Source of the DNA: Caenibacillus caldisaponilyticus | GTDB taxonomy: Bacteria; Bacillota; Bacilli; Bacillales; Sporolactobacillaceae | Length of the DNA: 38,601 nt | NCBI RefSeq assembly: GCF_002003465.1 | Contig: NZ_BDDQ01000017.1 | Location: 1-38,601, forward strand | Reading direction: 5' to 3' | Part shown: positions 16,489 through 24,803 of the stretch, piece by piece | Layout: each line of letters starts with the position of its first letter | Numbering within the stretch: position 1 is the stretch's first letter | Translations under genes and position numbers: made by a program | The notes under the pieces: model-generated | What the model was told of the DNA's origin: nothing | Seen by the model: the letters and a program-made list of their open reading frames with translations, nothing else | Database searches by the model: none

Positions 16489-17766
16489 TTGAAAAAGCCG
16501 TGGATGTTCGCCATCGTTTTCGTTCTGGCCTTTTCGGCATTGGCTTTGCCCGTCGCATTCGCCAAGCACGACGAGAAAACGAAAAAACCAAACGGCTTTC
16601 ATCCTCCGCGTTTTGAGCTCGGCATTGATGTGCTCTTGAAAGACCGTTTGGATCTTATCAAAGGCAAACACGTCGGGCTGATCACAAATCCGACCGGCGT
16701 CGATCAGAATTTGAACAGCGACGTGGACGTCTTGTTTCACCATCCCGATGTCCATCTCGTCGCTCTGTACGGTCCCGAACACGGCGTGCGGGGAAGCGAA
16801 CAAGCCGGCGACTACGTTCCGTACTACATCGACGAAGAAACGGGACTGCCGGTTTACAGCTTGTACGGAAAAACGCAAAAACCGACGCCGGATATGTTGA
16901 AGAACGTCGATGTGCTGCTCTTTGACATCCAGGACGTCGGCACGCGCTTTTACACTTACATTTACACGATGGCGCTGGCGATGCAGGCGGCCGCGGAAAA
17001 CGGCATCCCATTCATCGTTCTCGACCGGCCGAATCCGATCGGGGGCGACAAGGTGGAAGGGCCGGTGCTCGATCCGGCCTACGCGTCCTTCGTCGGCATG
17101 TATCCGATCCCGCTCCGGCACGGCATGACAGTCGGCGAATTGGCCGAGCTGTTCAACCGGGAATTTCATATCGGCGCGGATTTGACCGTCGTGAAGATGA
17201 AAGGGTGGAAGCGCTCGATGCTCTATGATGAAACGTCGCTGCAATGGGTGCTGCCGTCGCCGAACATGCCGACCTTGGATACGGCGCTCGTTTATCCGGG
17301 CGCGGCGCTCATTGAAGGGACGAACGTTTCGGAAGGCCGGGGCACGACGCGGCCGTTTGAACTCATCGGCGCGCCTTTCATTAACGGGATGCGGCTCGCC
17401 GATAAGTTAAACGATCTGCATTTGCCGGGCGTCCGCTTCCGAAGCGCCTATTTCACGCCGACGTTCTCCAAGTTTCAAAATCAATTGTGCGGCGGCATCC
17501 AAATTCATGTGACCGACCGCGCCGTTTACCAGCCGGTTTTGACCGGTCTGGCCATCGTCAAAACGATCCACGATCTTTATCCGGACGATTTCGCTTTCCG
17601 GGAAGAAAACGCGGACGGCGTGTCTTATTTCGATCAATTGATCGGAAACGGCTGGGTGCGCCGCGACATCGAAAACGGTGTGGCGCTGTCCGCCATCGTG
17701 AAAAAATGGCAAGCCGACCTGAAGGCGTTCAACAAAACGCGGGCAAAATATCTGCTTTATCATTAA
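16489..17766 (+). CDS. namZ: Exo-beta-N-acetylmuramidase NamZ (DUF1343, YbbC-like)
   Basis: This 425-residue precursor starts with a Sec signal (KKPW, a long hydrophobic run, ending AFA before KHDEK). The body is a complete DUF1343 protein: FELGIDVLL, HVGLITNPTGVD, ALYGPEHGVRG, VYSLYG, DIQDVGTRFYTYIYTM, VLDRPNPIGG, LRHGMTVGELA, LPSPNMPTLD, YPGAALIEGTNVSEGRGTTRPFE. B. subtilis NamZ (YbbC), the founder of this family, releases MurNAc from the non-reducing ends of peptidoglycan. It follows nagZ by about 250 bases, and the two activities alternate. The TTG at 16489 is 8 bases from AGGGAGG and gives a typical signal start; the GTG at 16486 is equally possible. No amiE, murQ or murP gene is in the window. 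Confidence 0.92.
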   Translation: MKKPWMFAIVFVLAFSALALPVAFAKHDEKTKKPNGFHPPRFELGIDVLLKDRLDLIKGKHVGLITNPTGVDQNLNSDVDVLFHHPDVHLVALYGPEHGVRGSEQAGDYVPYYIDEETGLPVYSLYGKTQKPTPDMLKNVDVLLFDIQDVGTRFYTYIYTMALAMQAAAENGIPFIVLDRPNPIGGDKVEGPVLDPAYASFVGMYPIPLRHGMTVGELAELFNREFHIGADLTVVKMKGWKRSMLYDETSLQWVLPSPNMPTLDTALVYPGAALIEGTNVSEGRGTTRPFELIGAPFINGMRLADKLNDLHLPGVRFRSAYFTPTFSKFQNQLCGGIQIHVTDRAVYQPVLTGLAIVKTIHDLYPDDFAFREENADGVSYFDQLIGNGWVRRDIENGVALSAIVKKWQADLKAFNKTRAKYLLYH

Positions 17767-17830
17767 GCGGCCGGAAAATCCGTCCGAAGGTTCCATCACT
17801 ACGGGACCCGGACACGTTTTTCGATCGAAG

Positions 17831-17862
17831 CTGGACGGCCGGATAAGAAGGCGGCCGTTCAG
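17831..17862 (+). terminator. Long hairpin downstream of namZ
   Basis: CTGGACGGCCG (17831-17841) pairs with CGGCCGTTCAG (17852-17862) with one G-T pair and a ten-base loop. No T-run follows, so it may stabilise the transcript rather than terminate it. Confidence 0.45.
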
Positions 17863-18239
17863 TACATCAAATCTGGAGTAAAAAAGGAATGGTCAATGTA
17901 TAGAAGAAGTCACCGCGGGGGCGAACCGCTCACTGGTGACGGGCGAGTCTTGAGGCGAGCGCACCGATCTGATTGGCCGCGGTTCGCGGCCGTTGGCGGA
18001 AACCGAAGGGAAGGGGACACCTTTTCTTCGGTATTTTTTTCTTGGGCGGAAAAACGGGCGGCAAATGATCGTGTTGGGCTAAAAAATGGGCATCCATCCG
18101 TAAAAAAGCGGGATATTGAATCGCGGAAACAAGCAGGAGCGCTCAGAAAACCCATTGGATGGTGTAACTATCCATCATCAATGAACGATGAAAGCGTTTT
18201 TTCTGTCAGGAATATAGAAGTGGCTTTCCGGCTTCTGTC
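17863..18239. other. Intergenic stretch without a supported gene
   Basis: A frame from an ATG at 17896 runs to 18249 behind a GGAATGG stretch. Its product is basic, compositionally odd and matches no family I know. I treat the region as non-coding. Confidence 0.3.
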
Positions 18240-18365
18240 TATCCGATGAAAATGGGACAGAAATCCATGACAACCGCCTCGAATTCAATGAAAATGCTGA
18301 ACGATTCAACGAAAACGACAAGGAATTCAACGAAAAGCGGCGGGGAATCAATAAATCTTTATTTT
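18240..18365. repeat. Six imperfect 21-base tandem repeats
   Basis: Units beginning near 18240, 18261, 18282, 18303, 18324 and 18345 share the core ATTCAAYGAAAA, clearest in the third to fifth units. On the plus strand one frame reads as heptads such as EFNENAE, RFNENDK, EFNEKRR, and on the minus strand as RFSLNS-type heptads. Neither has a convincing start site. It may be a remnant of a coiled-coil gene. Confidence 0.65.
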
Positions 18366-18563
18366 CAGTCATTTAAAATCGGCTGGGAATCGCGATGAGC
18401 AATGGATTTCCAAATCGGTCCATTGCCGGTGTATCGCGCAAAGCTTGTCTTTCAGATCGCGCCTCTTTTACGCGTCGTTTGCTGGGGTCTCGGACAATGC
18501 CCAATCCACATAAACTTAAAACAGGCAGAACAGGCAGAATGACAGGCATGAGGGGGATTGGCA

Positions 18564-19166
18564 TTGGATCCATTGGTGGGGACCGGCGCGGTGCTCGCGA
18601 CCGGGGCGATTGCCGTCTGGATCGCGGCGCTGCGGAAACGATCGAAACCCGAAAAATCCGGCAGCGTGCCGATTTCGGACAATACGATCCGTTCCGTTTT
18701 CACCAAAACGGGCGGCTCGCCGCAAAAGACGGTCAACGCGGTCATCGACCGCACGACATCGGCGTTGGATGTCGCGATGTTTCTGATGACCAATGAAGAC
18801 ATCGTGGCGCATTTAAGCAAGGCGGCGGGAAGAAATGTCAAAGTGCGGCTGATCACCGACCGGGAGCAGGCGGAATCGGCTTCGAAACAATCGTTAAATA
18901 CATTGGCCGCTGCCGGCATTCCGATCAAAGTCAACCGCCACGACGGGGCGATGCATCTGAAAGTCATGATTGCCGATCAAAAGGTGGTGACCGCAGGCTC
19001 TTACAATTTCACCAATAAGGCGGAGAAAAAGAACGACGAAGTGCTCATCGTCATCCGCAGCCGGGCGGTCGCCGAAAATTGGTCGAAGCGGTTCGAACGA
19101 ATGTGGACCGACAATAGCCAATACGCGGACTATCACCCGGAAACGTTGACCAAAAAATTTGCATAA
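18564..19166 (+). CDS. Membrane-anchored phospholipase D-like (HKD) protein
   Basis: This protein of about 200 residues has one N-terminal membrane segment (residues about 4-24) followed by basic residues, then a single PLD-like domain. The HKD motif is visible as HLKVMIAD (His131, Lys133, Asp138), followed by the GSYNFT strand and Glu159, as in the Nuc/PLDc_2 group where dimers build the active site. Members are nucleases or phosphodiesterases; the activity here is unknown. The TTG at 18564 is 7 bases after AGGGGG, whereas a TTG at 18558 is too close. The anchor suggests action at the membrane surface, on which side is not clear. Confidence 0.8.
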   Translation: MDPLVGTGAVLATGAIAVWIAALRKRSKPEKSGSVPISDNTIRSVFTKTGGSPQKTVNAVIDRTTSALDVAMFLMTNEDIVAHLSKAAGRNVKVRLITDREQAESASKQSLNTLAAAGIPIKVNRHDGAMHLKVMIADQKVVTAGSYNFTNKAEKKNDEVLIVIRSRAVAENWSKRFERMWTDNSQYADYHPETLTKKFA

Positions 19167-19170
19167 AAAT

Positions 19171-19308
19171 AGGGTCGCGCCGCCGAACACCGGCCCCTGA
19201 GTACCAACATTGGAATGAGGGGCGGACCCTCATAGTAGGCGAGTGAAGTCATGCAAAAAGTTCCGTCGTGCCGCCGGCCGTCGCTGGTTCGGCGGCATGT
19301 TCTTTTTT
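19171..19308 (+). terminator. Large hairpins ending in a terminator, downstream of the PLD-like gene
   Basis: GGGTC near 19171 can pair with GACCC near 19226. Inside, GCCCCT and AGGGGC (about 19192-19220) close over CCAA/TTGG. A separate stem TGCCGCCG (19269-19276) with CGGCGGCA (19290-19297) is followed by a T-rich TTCTTTTTT tract, a good intrinsic terminator. The first structure is not needed for termination and might belong to an unrecognised RNA or leader. Confidence 0.55.
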
Positions 19309-19620
19309 CCGATACGCGACGGCAAATCTCAGACTATCCCGCCGTGGCATAAGGAGGACACGATAAAATTGCTATAAAAATATCGGAAAGGACGGTCATG
19401 CCCGCAGCAGCTGCCGACATATACATAATAGAGACAAGCCCGAAACGACCGGCGGTGATCCGGCACCGTTTAACTAAGCACCGAGCGCGCGGCCTTCATA
19501 CTAGTAATGGAGACGGTTTAGATGCAGGTTCCCTCATAAAACGCGGCGTGTGGTTCAGAAAAACCGCCGACAAAACTAAAAAGATTGCTTGTCTCGCCGA
19601 TCGGCATGTCTTTTAAGCGC
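19309..19620. other. Unassigned region before ypuA
   Basis: A 72-codon frame at 19398-19616 follows AAAGGAC, but its product has no domain I recognise and is rich in Arg and Lys. I found no match to known riboswitches. Confidence 0.25.
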
Positions 19621-19648
19621 TTGACTTCCTTATGCGCGATTATATTAT
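19621..19648 (+). promoter_or_regulatory. Sigma-A promoter of ypuA
   Basis: TTGACT (19621-19626) and TATTAT (19643-19648) are 16 bases apart in an AT-rich stretch. The start codon is about 58 bases downstream. Confidence 0.6.
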
Positions 19649-19705
19649 TATATTATGTTCATAACCAATCGATTTCCGATATTTAAAGGCAGGGAAGGAT
19701 CACCG

Positions 19706-20590
19706 ATGTGGAAGAAAATCCTTTTGACCGTCCTATCCGCGCTCTTGGTCACCACGATCGCGGCGCCGGCGGCGACGCGCGCCGACTCGTCGCCGGGCGA
19801 TGTCATCGTCACGCTTGGCGCTGATTTGACGCCGCAACAAAAGGACGCCATTTTGAAAGAAATGGGCGTCGACCCGAATCAAGCGCAAATCATCGAGGTG
19901 ACCAACGCCGAAGAACATAAATATCTTGATAACTATTTGCCGAAGGCGCAAATCGGCTCCCGGGCGATCAGTTCGTCGAAAATCACCATCGGCGAAAAGG
20001 GTTCCGGCCTTTCGGTCAGCACGCGCCACATCACCTATGTGACCGATGACATGTACATTAACGCTTTGGCCACGGCCGGTGTGAAAGACGCCCAGATTTA
20101 CATCACGGCGCCGTTCGACGTCTCGGGGACCGCCGCTTTGACCGGTCTGATCAAAGCATATGAAACGTCGACGGGCAAGGTCATTCCGGAAGAACAAAAG
20201 AAAGTGGCAAACGAAGAAATGGTGACGACCGCGAAACTGGCCGATGAAAAGGGGATCGGGAAGGATAAAGCGGCCGAATTGATCACCGTGATCAAAGATA
20301 AGATGGCGAAAGCCCAACCCGAGACGAAAGGCGAGATTGAAAACATCGTCCGCGATGCGGCCGATCAAACCGGCGTCCAATTGAACGACCAGGACGTCCA
20401 GCGCCTCGTCGCGCTCTTCGACAAAATGAAAGATCTCAACATCAATTGGGATCAAGTCGGCAACCAGTTGCAAAAGGTGAAGGACAAATTCCGCGACGCG
20501 CTTCAATCCGATGAAGCCAAAGGCTTTTTCGACAAACTGTTGGACTTTCTCCGCTCGATCATCGACGCCATCGCTTCGCTGTTTAAATGA
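19706..20590 (+). CDS. ypuA: Secreted DUF1002 protein, YpuA homologue
   Basis: This 294-residue precursor has a Sec signal ending near ATRADS. The mature part tracks B. subtilis YpuA as I remember it: GDVIVTLGADL, NAEEHKYL, AQIGSRAISSS.ITI, DDMYINAL.TAGVKDAQIYITAPFDVSGTAALTG (split across a conserved block), and a C-terminal helical tail ending DAIASLFK. YpuA is a conserved exported protein of spore formers with no established biochemical role. The ATG at 19706 follows GGGAAGGA; the frame is open upstream to 19655, but the signal-like start supports 19706. No partner genes are adjacent. Confidence 0.9.
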   Translation: MWKKILLTVLSALLVTTIAAPAATRADSSPGDVIVTLGADLTPQQKDAILKEMGVDPNQAQIIEVTNAEEHKYLDNYLPKAQIGSRAISSSKITIGEKGSGLSVSTRHITYVTDDMYINALATAGVKDAQIYITAPFDVSGTAALTGLIKAYETSTGKVIPEEQKKVANEEMVTTAKLADEKGIGKDKAAELITVIKDKMAKAQPETKGEIENIVRDAADQTGVQLNDQDVQRLVALFDKMKDLNINWDQVGNQLQKVKDKFRDALQSDEAKGFFDKLLDFLRSIIDAIASLFK

Positions 20591-20640
20591 TCGGGTTCGT
20601 GAAATTCGAGGCGGACTTTGACGCGTTATTGTGAGGCGTT

Positions 20641-20890
20641 TTCGGGAGCGAACGGCTCAACCTGAACCAAAGCCGCTTCGTCCAAATCATCATCGATGAC
20701 TTTGTGAAAAACGATGTTTTGGATAAAAAGGTTTTGCAGGAAGAACCTTTAACCTACGGCAGCATCGTTGAACTCTTTAAAGACAACTTGGATGACGCGC
20801 GGAAGATTATTAGTATCATTGATGAGATCAATAAGAATTCGGAAGAGATCTTCGGGCGTAGTCCCTTTCATCAGGCGAGGAACTGGGAGA
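20641..20890 (+). pseudogene. Remnant of a small gene, possibly ribbon-helix-helix-like
   Basis: The frame reads ERLNLNQSRFVQIIIDDFV, then VKNDVLDKKVLQEEP, then a helical acidic stretch with LFKDNLDDARKII. The opening resembles the strand-helix of CopG-type regulators, but there is no start codon or ribosome binding site, and the frame runs on through the terminator of the convergent transporter gene. I read it as a decayed fragment; the family assignment is weak. Confidence 0.3.
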
Positions 20891-20914
20891 AGTCCTGCCT
20901 GAAGATACAAATAA

Positions 20915-20945
20915 CCGCCATCCGTTTTTTAAAGGATGGCGGTTT
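20915..20945. terminator. Bidirectional terminator at the 3' end of the BCCT gene
   Basis: CCGCCATCC (20915-20923) pairs perfectly with GGATGGCGG (20934-20942), with TTT after it on the plus strand and a TTATTTGTAT tract on the minus strand. Confidence 0.75.
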
Positions 20946-20949
20946 GCCT

Positions 20950-22509
20950 TTAGCCGGCTTCTTTGTTAAGTTTTGGGTTCTCTTTCTTTGCGGCTTTCAT
21001 TTCATCACTTTTGACGGCTTTAATGAATGAAACACCGAGCATACCCATGATGAAGATAAGCGGGAAACCGCCGACGATACTGGCGGATTGCAAGGTGGTA
21101 AGACCTCCGAGATACATGAGCACAAGCGGCAGTAGTGAGAGCGCAAACGCCCAAAACAATCGATTCCAACGCAACGGTTCATCATTGATCCGTTTCTGCA
21201 CGACGGACGCCAGAATGTAAGAGCTTGAATCAAAGGTCGTAGACAAAAAGATGATCGCAAGCACGACGAATAAAAAAACGACCAGGTTATGAAGCGGCAG
21301 CTGATGCAAGACCGCCAAAATCGCTGCCGGTGCACCGGATGCATTTAAAATTTCGACAACATTCAATTGACCTGACAAATACAAATAAAGCGCGTAATTG
21401 CCGAGAATGCCAAAGAACAAAATACATCCGATGGATCCATATAAAATCGTGCCGATAATCATTTGCCTGATCGTGCGCCCGCGGGAAATTTTTGCGACGA
21501 ATAAACCCATATACGGTGCATAAACAAGCCACCATGCCCAATAAAAAACCGTCCATGATTCTGGGAATCCCGTTCGTTTAAATGGGCCTAAATTATTGAA
21601 AGGTTCCGTAAAGGTGCTCATGCTGAAAAAATTATTTAGCATTCGTCCAACTGCGCTCACCGTTGTTTCAAATAAAAATACGGTCGGACCGGCGATCAAT
21701 ACGAAGGTTATTAGGAAGAACGCAAGCCAAACGTTAAGGTCACTCAAATATTTGATGCCTTTGCGCAGTCCCGTGTAAGAGCTGGTGGCAAAAATCACGG
21801 TACAAAATAGCAATACAAAGGTGCGCAACACCGTATTTTCCGGAAGCCCGGTCAAATCATGGATACCCGCAGCGATTAAGGGGGTTCCAAGGGCCAAGGT
21901 CGTGCCGGCTCCACCTAACAGTCCGAACAGAAATAAAATGTCAAGAATTTTTCCGATGGGACCATCTACAAGTTTTCCCAAAACCGGCCGACACGCTTCG
22001 CTTACTTTCAAGATGGGTTTTTTTCTAATGTATAAAAAATAAGCAATCGGTAAAGCGGGTACGCAATAAATCGCCCATGCAATCGGCCCCCAGTGAAAGA
22101 GGCCGTAAGTGGACGCCCAGCGGATGGCATCCCGGGTTCCCGGCTCAATGCCAAACGGCGGCGTTTGATAATAATACGCCCACTCAATGACGCTCCAATA
22201 TAGGATGCTAGAACCGATGCCGGCACAGAACAGCATGGCTGCCCACGACCACGTGGAAAACTCAGGTTTTTCATTTTGTTTTCCCAGCTTGATTTTTCCA
22301 TAACGGCTGAAAGCGACAAACAAGAGGAAAACCAACGCGGAGAGTCCCATGACGAGGTAAACCACACCAAAGTTTTGCGTGATAAAATTATTCGCCGCCA
22401 ACACAATCGTTTTTCCTTGAACAGGAAAGACGGAAAGCGGCACCACGACAAGAAGCAACAACACTAAAGCGCCGATGAATGTTGGCCAATCAATAATTTT
22501 TTTATTCAC
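20950..22509 (-). CDS. BCCT-family betaine/carnitine/choline transporter
   Basis: This 519-residue polytopic protein should have 12 helices. The family marks are clear: CAGIGSSILYWSVIEW followed by TPPFGIEPGTRDA, YGLFHWGPIAWAIY, GGAGTTLALGTPLIAAG, and the signature FYWAWWLVYAPYMGLFVAKI followed by SRGRT. BCCT proteins import quaternary ammonium compounds; Na+-driven members are osmoprotectant importers and CaiT-like members are exchangers. The IEW/YYY/TPPFG wording is nearer the CaiT side than BetP, but I cannot set the substrate. It lacks the long regulatory C-terminus of BetP. GTG start with AAGGGG 6-7 bases upstream. It has its own terminator, and an inverted repeat lies about 90 bases upstream. 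Confidence 0.9.
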   Translation of the reverse strand: MNKKIIDWPTFIGALVLLLLVVVPLSVFPVQGKTIVLAANNFITQNFGVVYLVMGLSALVFLLFVAFSRYGKIKLGKQNEKPEFSTWSWAAMLFCAGIGSSILYWSVIEWAYYYQTPPFGIEPGTRDAIRWASTYGLFHWGPIAWAIYCVPALPIAYFLYIRKKPILKVSEACRPVLGKLVDGPIGKILDILFLFGLLGGAGTTLALGTPLIAAGIHDLTGLPENTVLRTFVLLFCTVIFATSSYTGLRKGIKYLSDLNVWLAFFLITFVLIAGPTVFLFETTVSAVGRMLNNFFSMSTFTEPFNNLGPFKRTGFPESWTVFYWAWWLVYAPYMGLFVAKISRGRTIRQMIIGTILYGSIGCILFFGILGNYALYLYLSGQLNVVEILNASGAPAAILAVLHQLPLHNLVVFLFVVLAIIFLSTTFDSSSYILASVVQKRINDEPLRWNRLFWAFALSLLPLVLMYLGGLTTLQSASIVGGFPLIFIMGMLGVSFIKAVKSDEMKAAKKENPKLNKEAG

Positions 22510-22595
22510 ACTATCCCCTTTCCGTTTTTCATGATATAATATTTCTTTCTATATTTTACACCTGTCTTAAATGGAATGAAAATTGCATATACAAG

Positions 22596-22613
22596 GGTAT
22601 AACTGTGTATACC
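22596..22613. promoter_or_regulatory. Inverted repeat upstream of the BCCT gene, possible operator
   Basis: GGTATA (22596-22601) and TATACC (22608-22613) flank ACTGTG. Only its position in the promoter region of the transporter supports a role. Confidence 0.3.
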
Positions 22614-22768
22614 ATGAATCAACGGCGAGAGGACCGCTGACAAGAATTATCCACCTATTTCCTTAAAAATCCTCCGGAATGCATTATAATCTTCCCTCCT
22701 GAGTTTTAAGAAGCCCGATTATCATCAATTTCAAATTTAGTGTAATAAGGAGCTGCAACTCTTATTAG

Positions 22769-23311
22769 CAAATATTTCTATCGATAGAAGCGAAAACGGC
22801 GAGAATTGTGGCGGATGGAACCGATATCACCGTTGACATCGAAAGGCGTAAAGCCATCGTCAGTTACGGCAGGCGAAACGTTCCGGACGGGGAATTTTAT
22901 TTTACACCGAATCACCTGAAAACGGTGGGCACCATTTTTTACGATTGGCCGACGGTTTACGGCGGATGTGAATTTCAAGGCATCCGCCTGACGTTTAAAG
23001 AAGGGAAAATCGTGGAAGCGACGGCTGAAAAGGGGGCGGGAATTTCTGGAAAAATTTTGAATACGGATGAAGGCGCCCGCTATCTCGGCGAATTCGGCAT
23101 CGGCACCAACTATGGCATTACCAAACCGTCGAAAAACATTCTGTTCGATGAAAAAATCGGAGGCTCCGTTCATTTAGCGGTCGGCGCCGCTTATGAACAA
23201 CCGGGAAAACAATCGGCGAACCATTGGGATATGGTAAAAAATCTGAATAACGACGGTGAAATCTACTTGGACGACAAGCTGGTGCAGAAAAATGGGGAAT
23301 GGGTGTTTTAA
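22769..23311 (+). pseudogene. 3' half of an M29 aminopeptidase gene (AmpS/PepS-like)
   Basis: An in-frame TAG at 22766 is followed by about 180 codons that match the C-terminal half of M29 metallo-aminopeptidases: TARIVADGTDITV, RNVPDGEFYFTP, GIRLTFKEGKIVEATAEKG, NTDEGARYLGEFGIGTN, NILFDEKIGG, VHLAVGAAYEQPG and NHWDMVK. Metal ligands in the Glu-, His- and HWD-containing motifs are retained. Whole enzymes have about 370-410 residues; the N-terminal half is absent and I found no start with a ribosome binding site at the break. The sequence is otherwise well conserved, so the truncation is probably recent. A GTG at 22808 could start a 167-residue product, but it would lack the N-terminal domain. 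Confidence 0.8.
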
Positions 23312-23665
23312 AGATTGGCTCTGGATGTACCGGGGCATGAGAAAGTGGAGCGTCCGCGCCTTGATAAAAAACATCTGAGTGCCGGATGCGCCATTAATGT
23401 TTCGTGTCGCGATGGGAAAAGGATCTCCACTTTGCCGGCTAAAAAGCCATCGAGGCTGCCAATCCGAAGCGGCAAGCCAATCCATGCAGCGTGATGGCTT
23501 CCAATGATGCTAAGGACACGTAACCGAGCTAAGCGTGAATCGAATTGGGTTGAGAAGGATGGCGTTTGCCTGCATCATGCTCTGAAAGATCCGGACAAAG
23601 GGTGAGGGACGCGGAAATCAGCTTATAAACGATCCGGCATGATGAGCATGAGAAGCTGGAAGCGC
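23312..23665. other. Non-coding or decayed stretch
   Basis: No frame of useful length with a start site or recognisable domain is present between the aminopeptidase remnant and the small membrane peptide gene. The sequence is of ordinary composition and may be gene debris. Confidence 0.35.
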
Positions 23666-23692
23666 AAAATTGATACGACACGGCAGTATCAA
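23666..23692 (-). terminator. Terminator of the small membrane peptide gene
   Basis: On the minus strand TTGATAC (23692-23686) pairs with GTATCAA (23676-23670) and TTTTG follows, about 24 bases after the stop codon. Confidence 0.6.
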
Positions 23693-23715
23693 GCATTATC
23701 CGTTATTTCGTTTTC

Positions 23716-23829
23716 TCAAGTACTTGATGCAGAAGCAACGAGCAATCCCAAAAGAGCGACTTTTATCGCTAAAATCAAAACGAAGAAATATGGGACGACG
23801 TGCGTCAAAAAATAAAGATGGCCGTGCAT
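23716..23829 (-). CDS. 37-residue hydrophobic peptide
   Basis: An ATG at 23829 lies 7 bases after AAAGGAG on the minus strand and opens 37 codons. The product begins MHGHLYFLTHVVPYFF and continues as one membrane-spanning helix (VLILAIKVALLGLLVASA) with a short polar end. It has its own ribosome binding site and terminator, which is more than chance frames in this window show. Size and hydrophobicity fit small sporulation or membrane-modulator proteins, or a type I toxin, but I recognise no family. Nothing else is encoded within 330 bases on either side. Confidence 0.55.
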   Translation of the reverse strand: MHGHLYFLTHVVPYFFVLILAIKVALLGLLVASASST

Positions 23830-24168
23830 GTGCTCACTCCTTTAATTAACGCCATCCAACGATCACGGCTTGACTGCGGAAGCTGAGTTTTCCGGGCATG
23901 TTCTCATGTCGGCAAGGCAGTTTTTGAAACGCGGGCGTCAATGTGATTTACGTTGACGCGAAGTCGTGAAGGGCCGGACTTAGCCGCCTTGATCCGAGCC
24001 ATCAAGTTTATCATACAATAACAAATAAAAATTTTTAATAATTTTTTGTTGCTTATCAATCTTTTATCGCAATCCCCTTCGTTTCGCTTGGCGCGCCATA
24101 AAATAAAAAGCCGATTGATAGAACGATTGCCGTTTTCTATCAACCAGCCCATCGCGGCATTGAAGGCA
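23830..24168. other. Intergenic region upstream of the small peptide gene and downstream of the Nudix gene
   Basis: The stretch is AT-rich around 24005-24070. I see no supported gene. The promoter of the small peptide gene probably lies here on the minus strand, but no good -35/-10 pair could be picked by eye. Confidence 0.3.
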
Positions 24169-24660
24169 TCAGGCCATCTTTAAGGCTTCATCCATAATCT
24201 GTAGGATTAACGCATGATCGTTGATCACGTAAGGTATTTCTTCCGGTTCCACCCATATGCGCGTCACGGTTTCATGCCGGCGCGAAAAGGGGAAACATTG
24301 TGTGATCTCCATTCTATAAAACAATTGATAGCCAATGAGCGGATACTTGCCGTCAGGGTCAAAGAGGGGATTCTCCTCGTGATTCACTTCAATCATCCCT
24401 AAATAGTTGATCTGGCCTTTGACACAGCCTTCTTCAAAGGCTTCCCGGTGAAAAGCTTGCTCCGGCGATTCGCCGGGTTCCACATGGCCACCCGGAAGGT
24501 TAAACCCTCTGCCTTTGACGTGAATCAATAAAATTTTATTTTGATAGAAACAGAATCCGTGCACACTGGTGATTTTATCCAGATCAGGCAACGGAGCCGA
24601 TGGCATCCATGTGAGCTTCACGTTTTGCCCGCCCCAATTGACATATATCGTTTGCTTCAC
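24169..24660 (-). CDS. Nudix hydrolase
   Basis: This 163-residue cytosolic enzyme has a Nudix box at residues 58-80 in GGHVEPGES followed by PEQAFHREAFEEGCV. The metal-binding RE..EE core is intact, though the glycine that normally precedes the last hydrophobic residue is Cys. LPGGHVEPGES suggests activity on a nucleoside-diphosphate-linked metabolite, but Nudix substrates cannot be read from sequence. The N-terminal strand KQTIYVNWGGQNVKLTWMPS is unusual and may contribute to substrate choice. GTG start after GGAGGGAACGGT. Transcribed away from the Fe-related remnants and apparently alone. Confidence 0.85.
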   Translation of the reverse strand: MKQTIYVNWGGQNVKLTWMPSAPLPDLDKITSVHGFCFYQNKILLIHVKGRGFNLPGGHVEPGESPEQAFHREAFEEGCVKGQINYLGMIEVNHEENPLFDPDGKYPLIGYQLFYRMEITQCFPFSRRHETVTRIWVEPEEIPYVINDHALILQIMDEALKMA

Positions 24661-24803
24661 ACCGTTCCCTCCGCCTGTTTATTTTTTCCCCCATTCTTCA
24701 GCCGCTCGTACGATTTTAAACGTTAACGGCCAACTTTTCATCCTCTGGGTCATTTTACTTTTTTCGAAGAACGAACGCCAGATGGCGCATCCGAGCGTTT
24801 TCC

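Noticed and set aside
17896-18249. 117-codon frame with an ATG after GGAATGG
   Set aside because: Arg/Gly-rich product with no domain or hydrophobic core, weak ribosome binding site, and it runs into the 21-base repeats.
18240-18365. CRISPR array
   Set aside because: The units are contiguous 21-base repeats without unique spacers and no cas genes are present.
19398-19616. 72-codon frame after AAAGGAC
   Set aside because: No recognisable family and a basic, irregular composition; kept only as an unassigned region.
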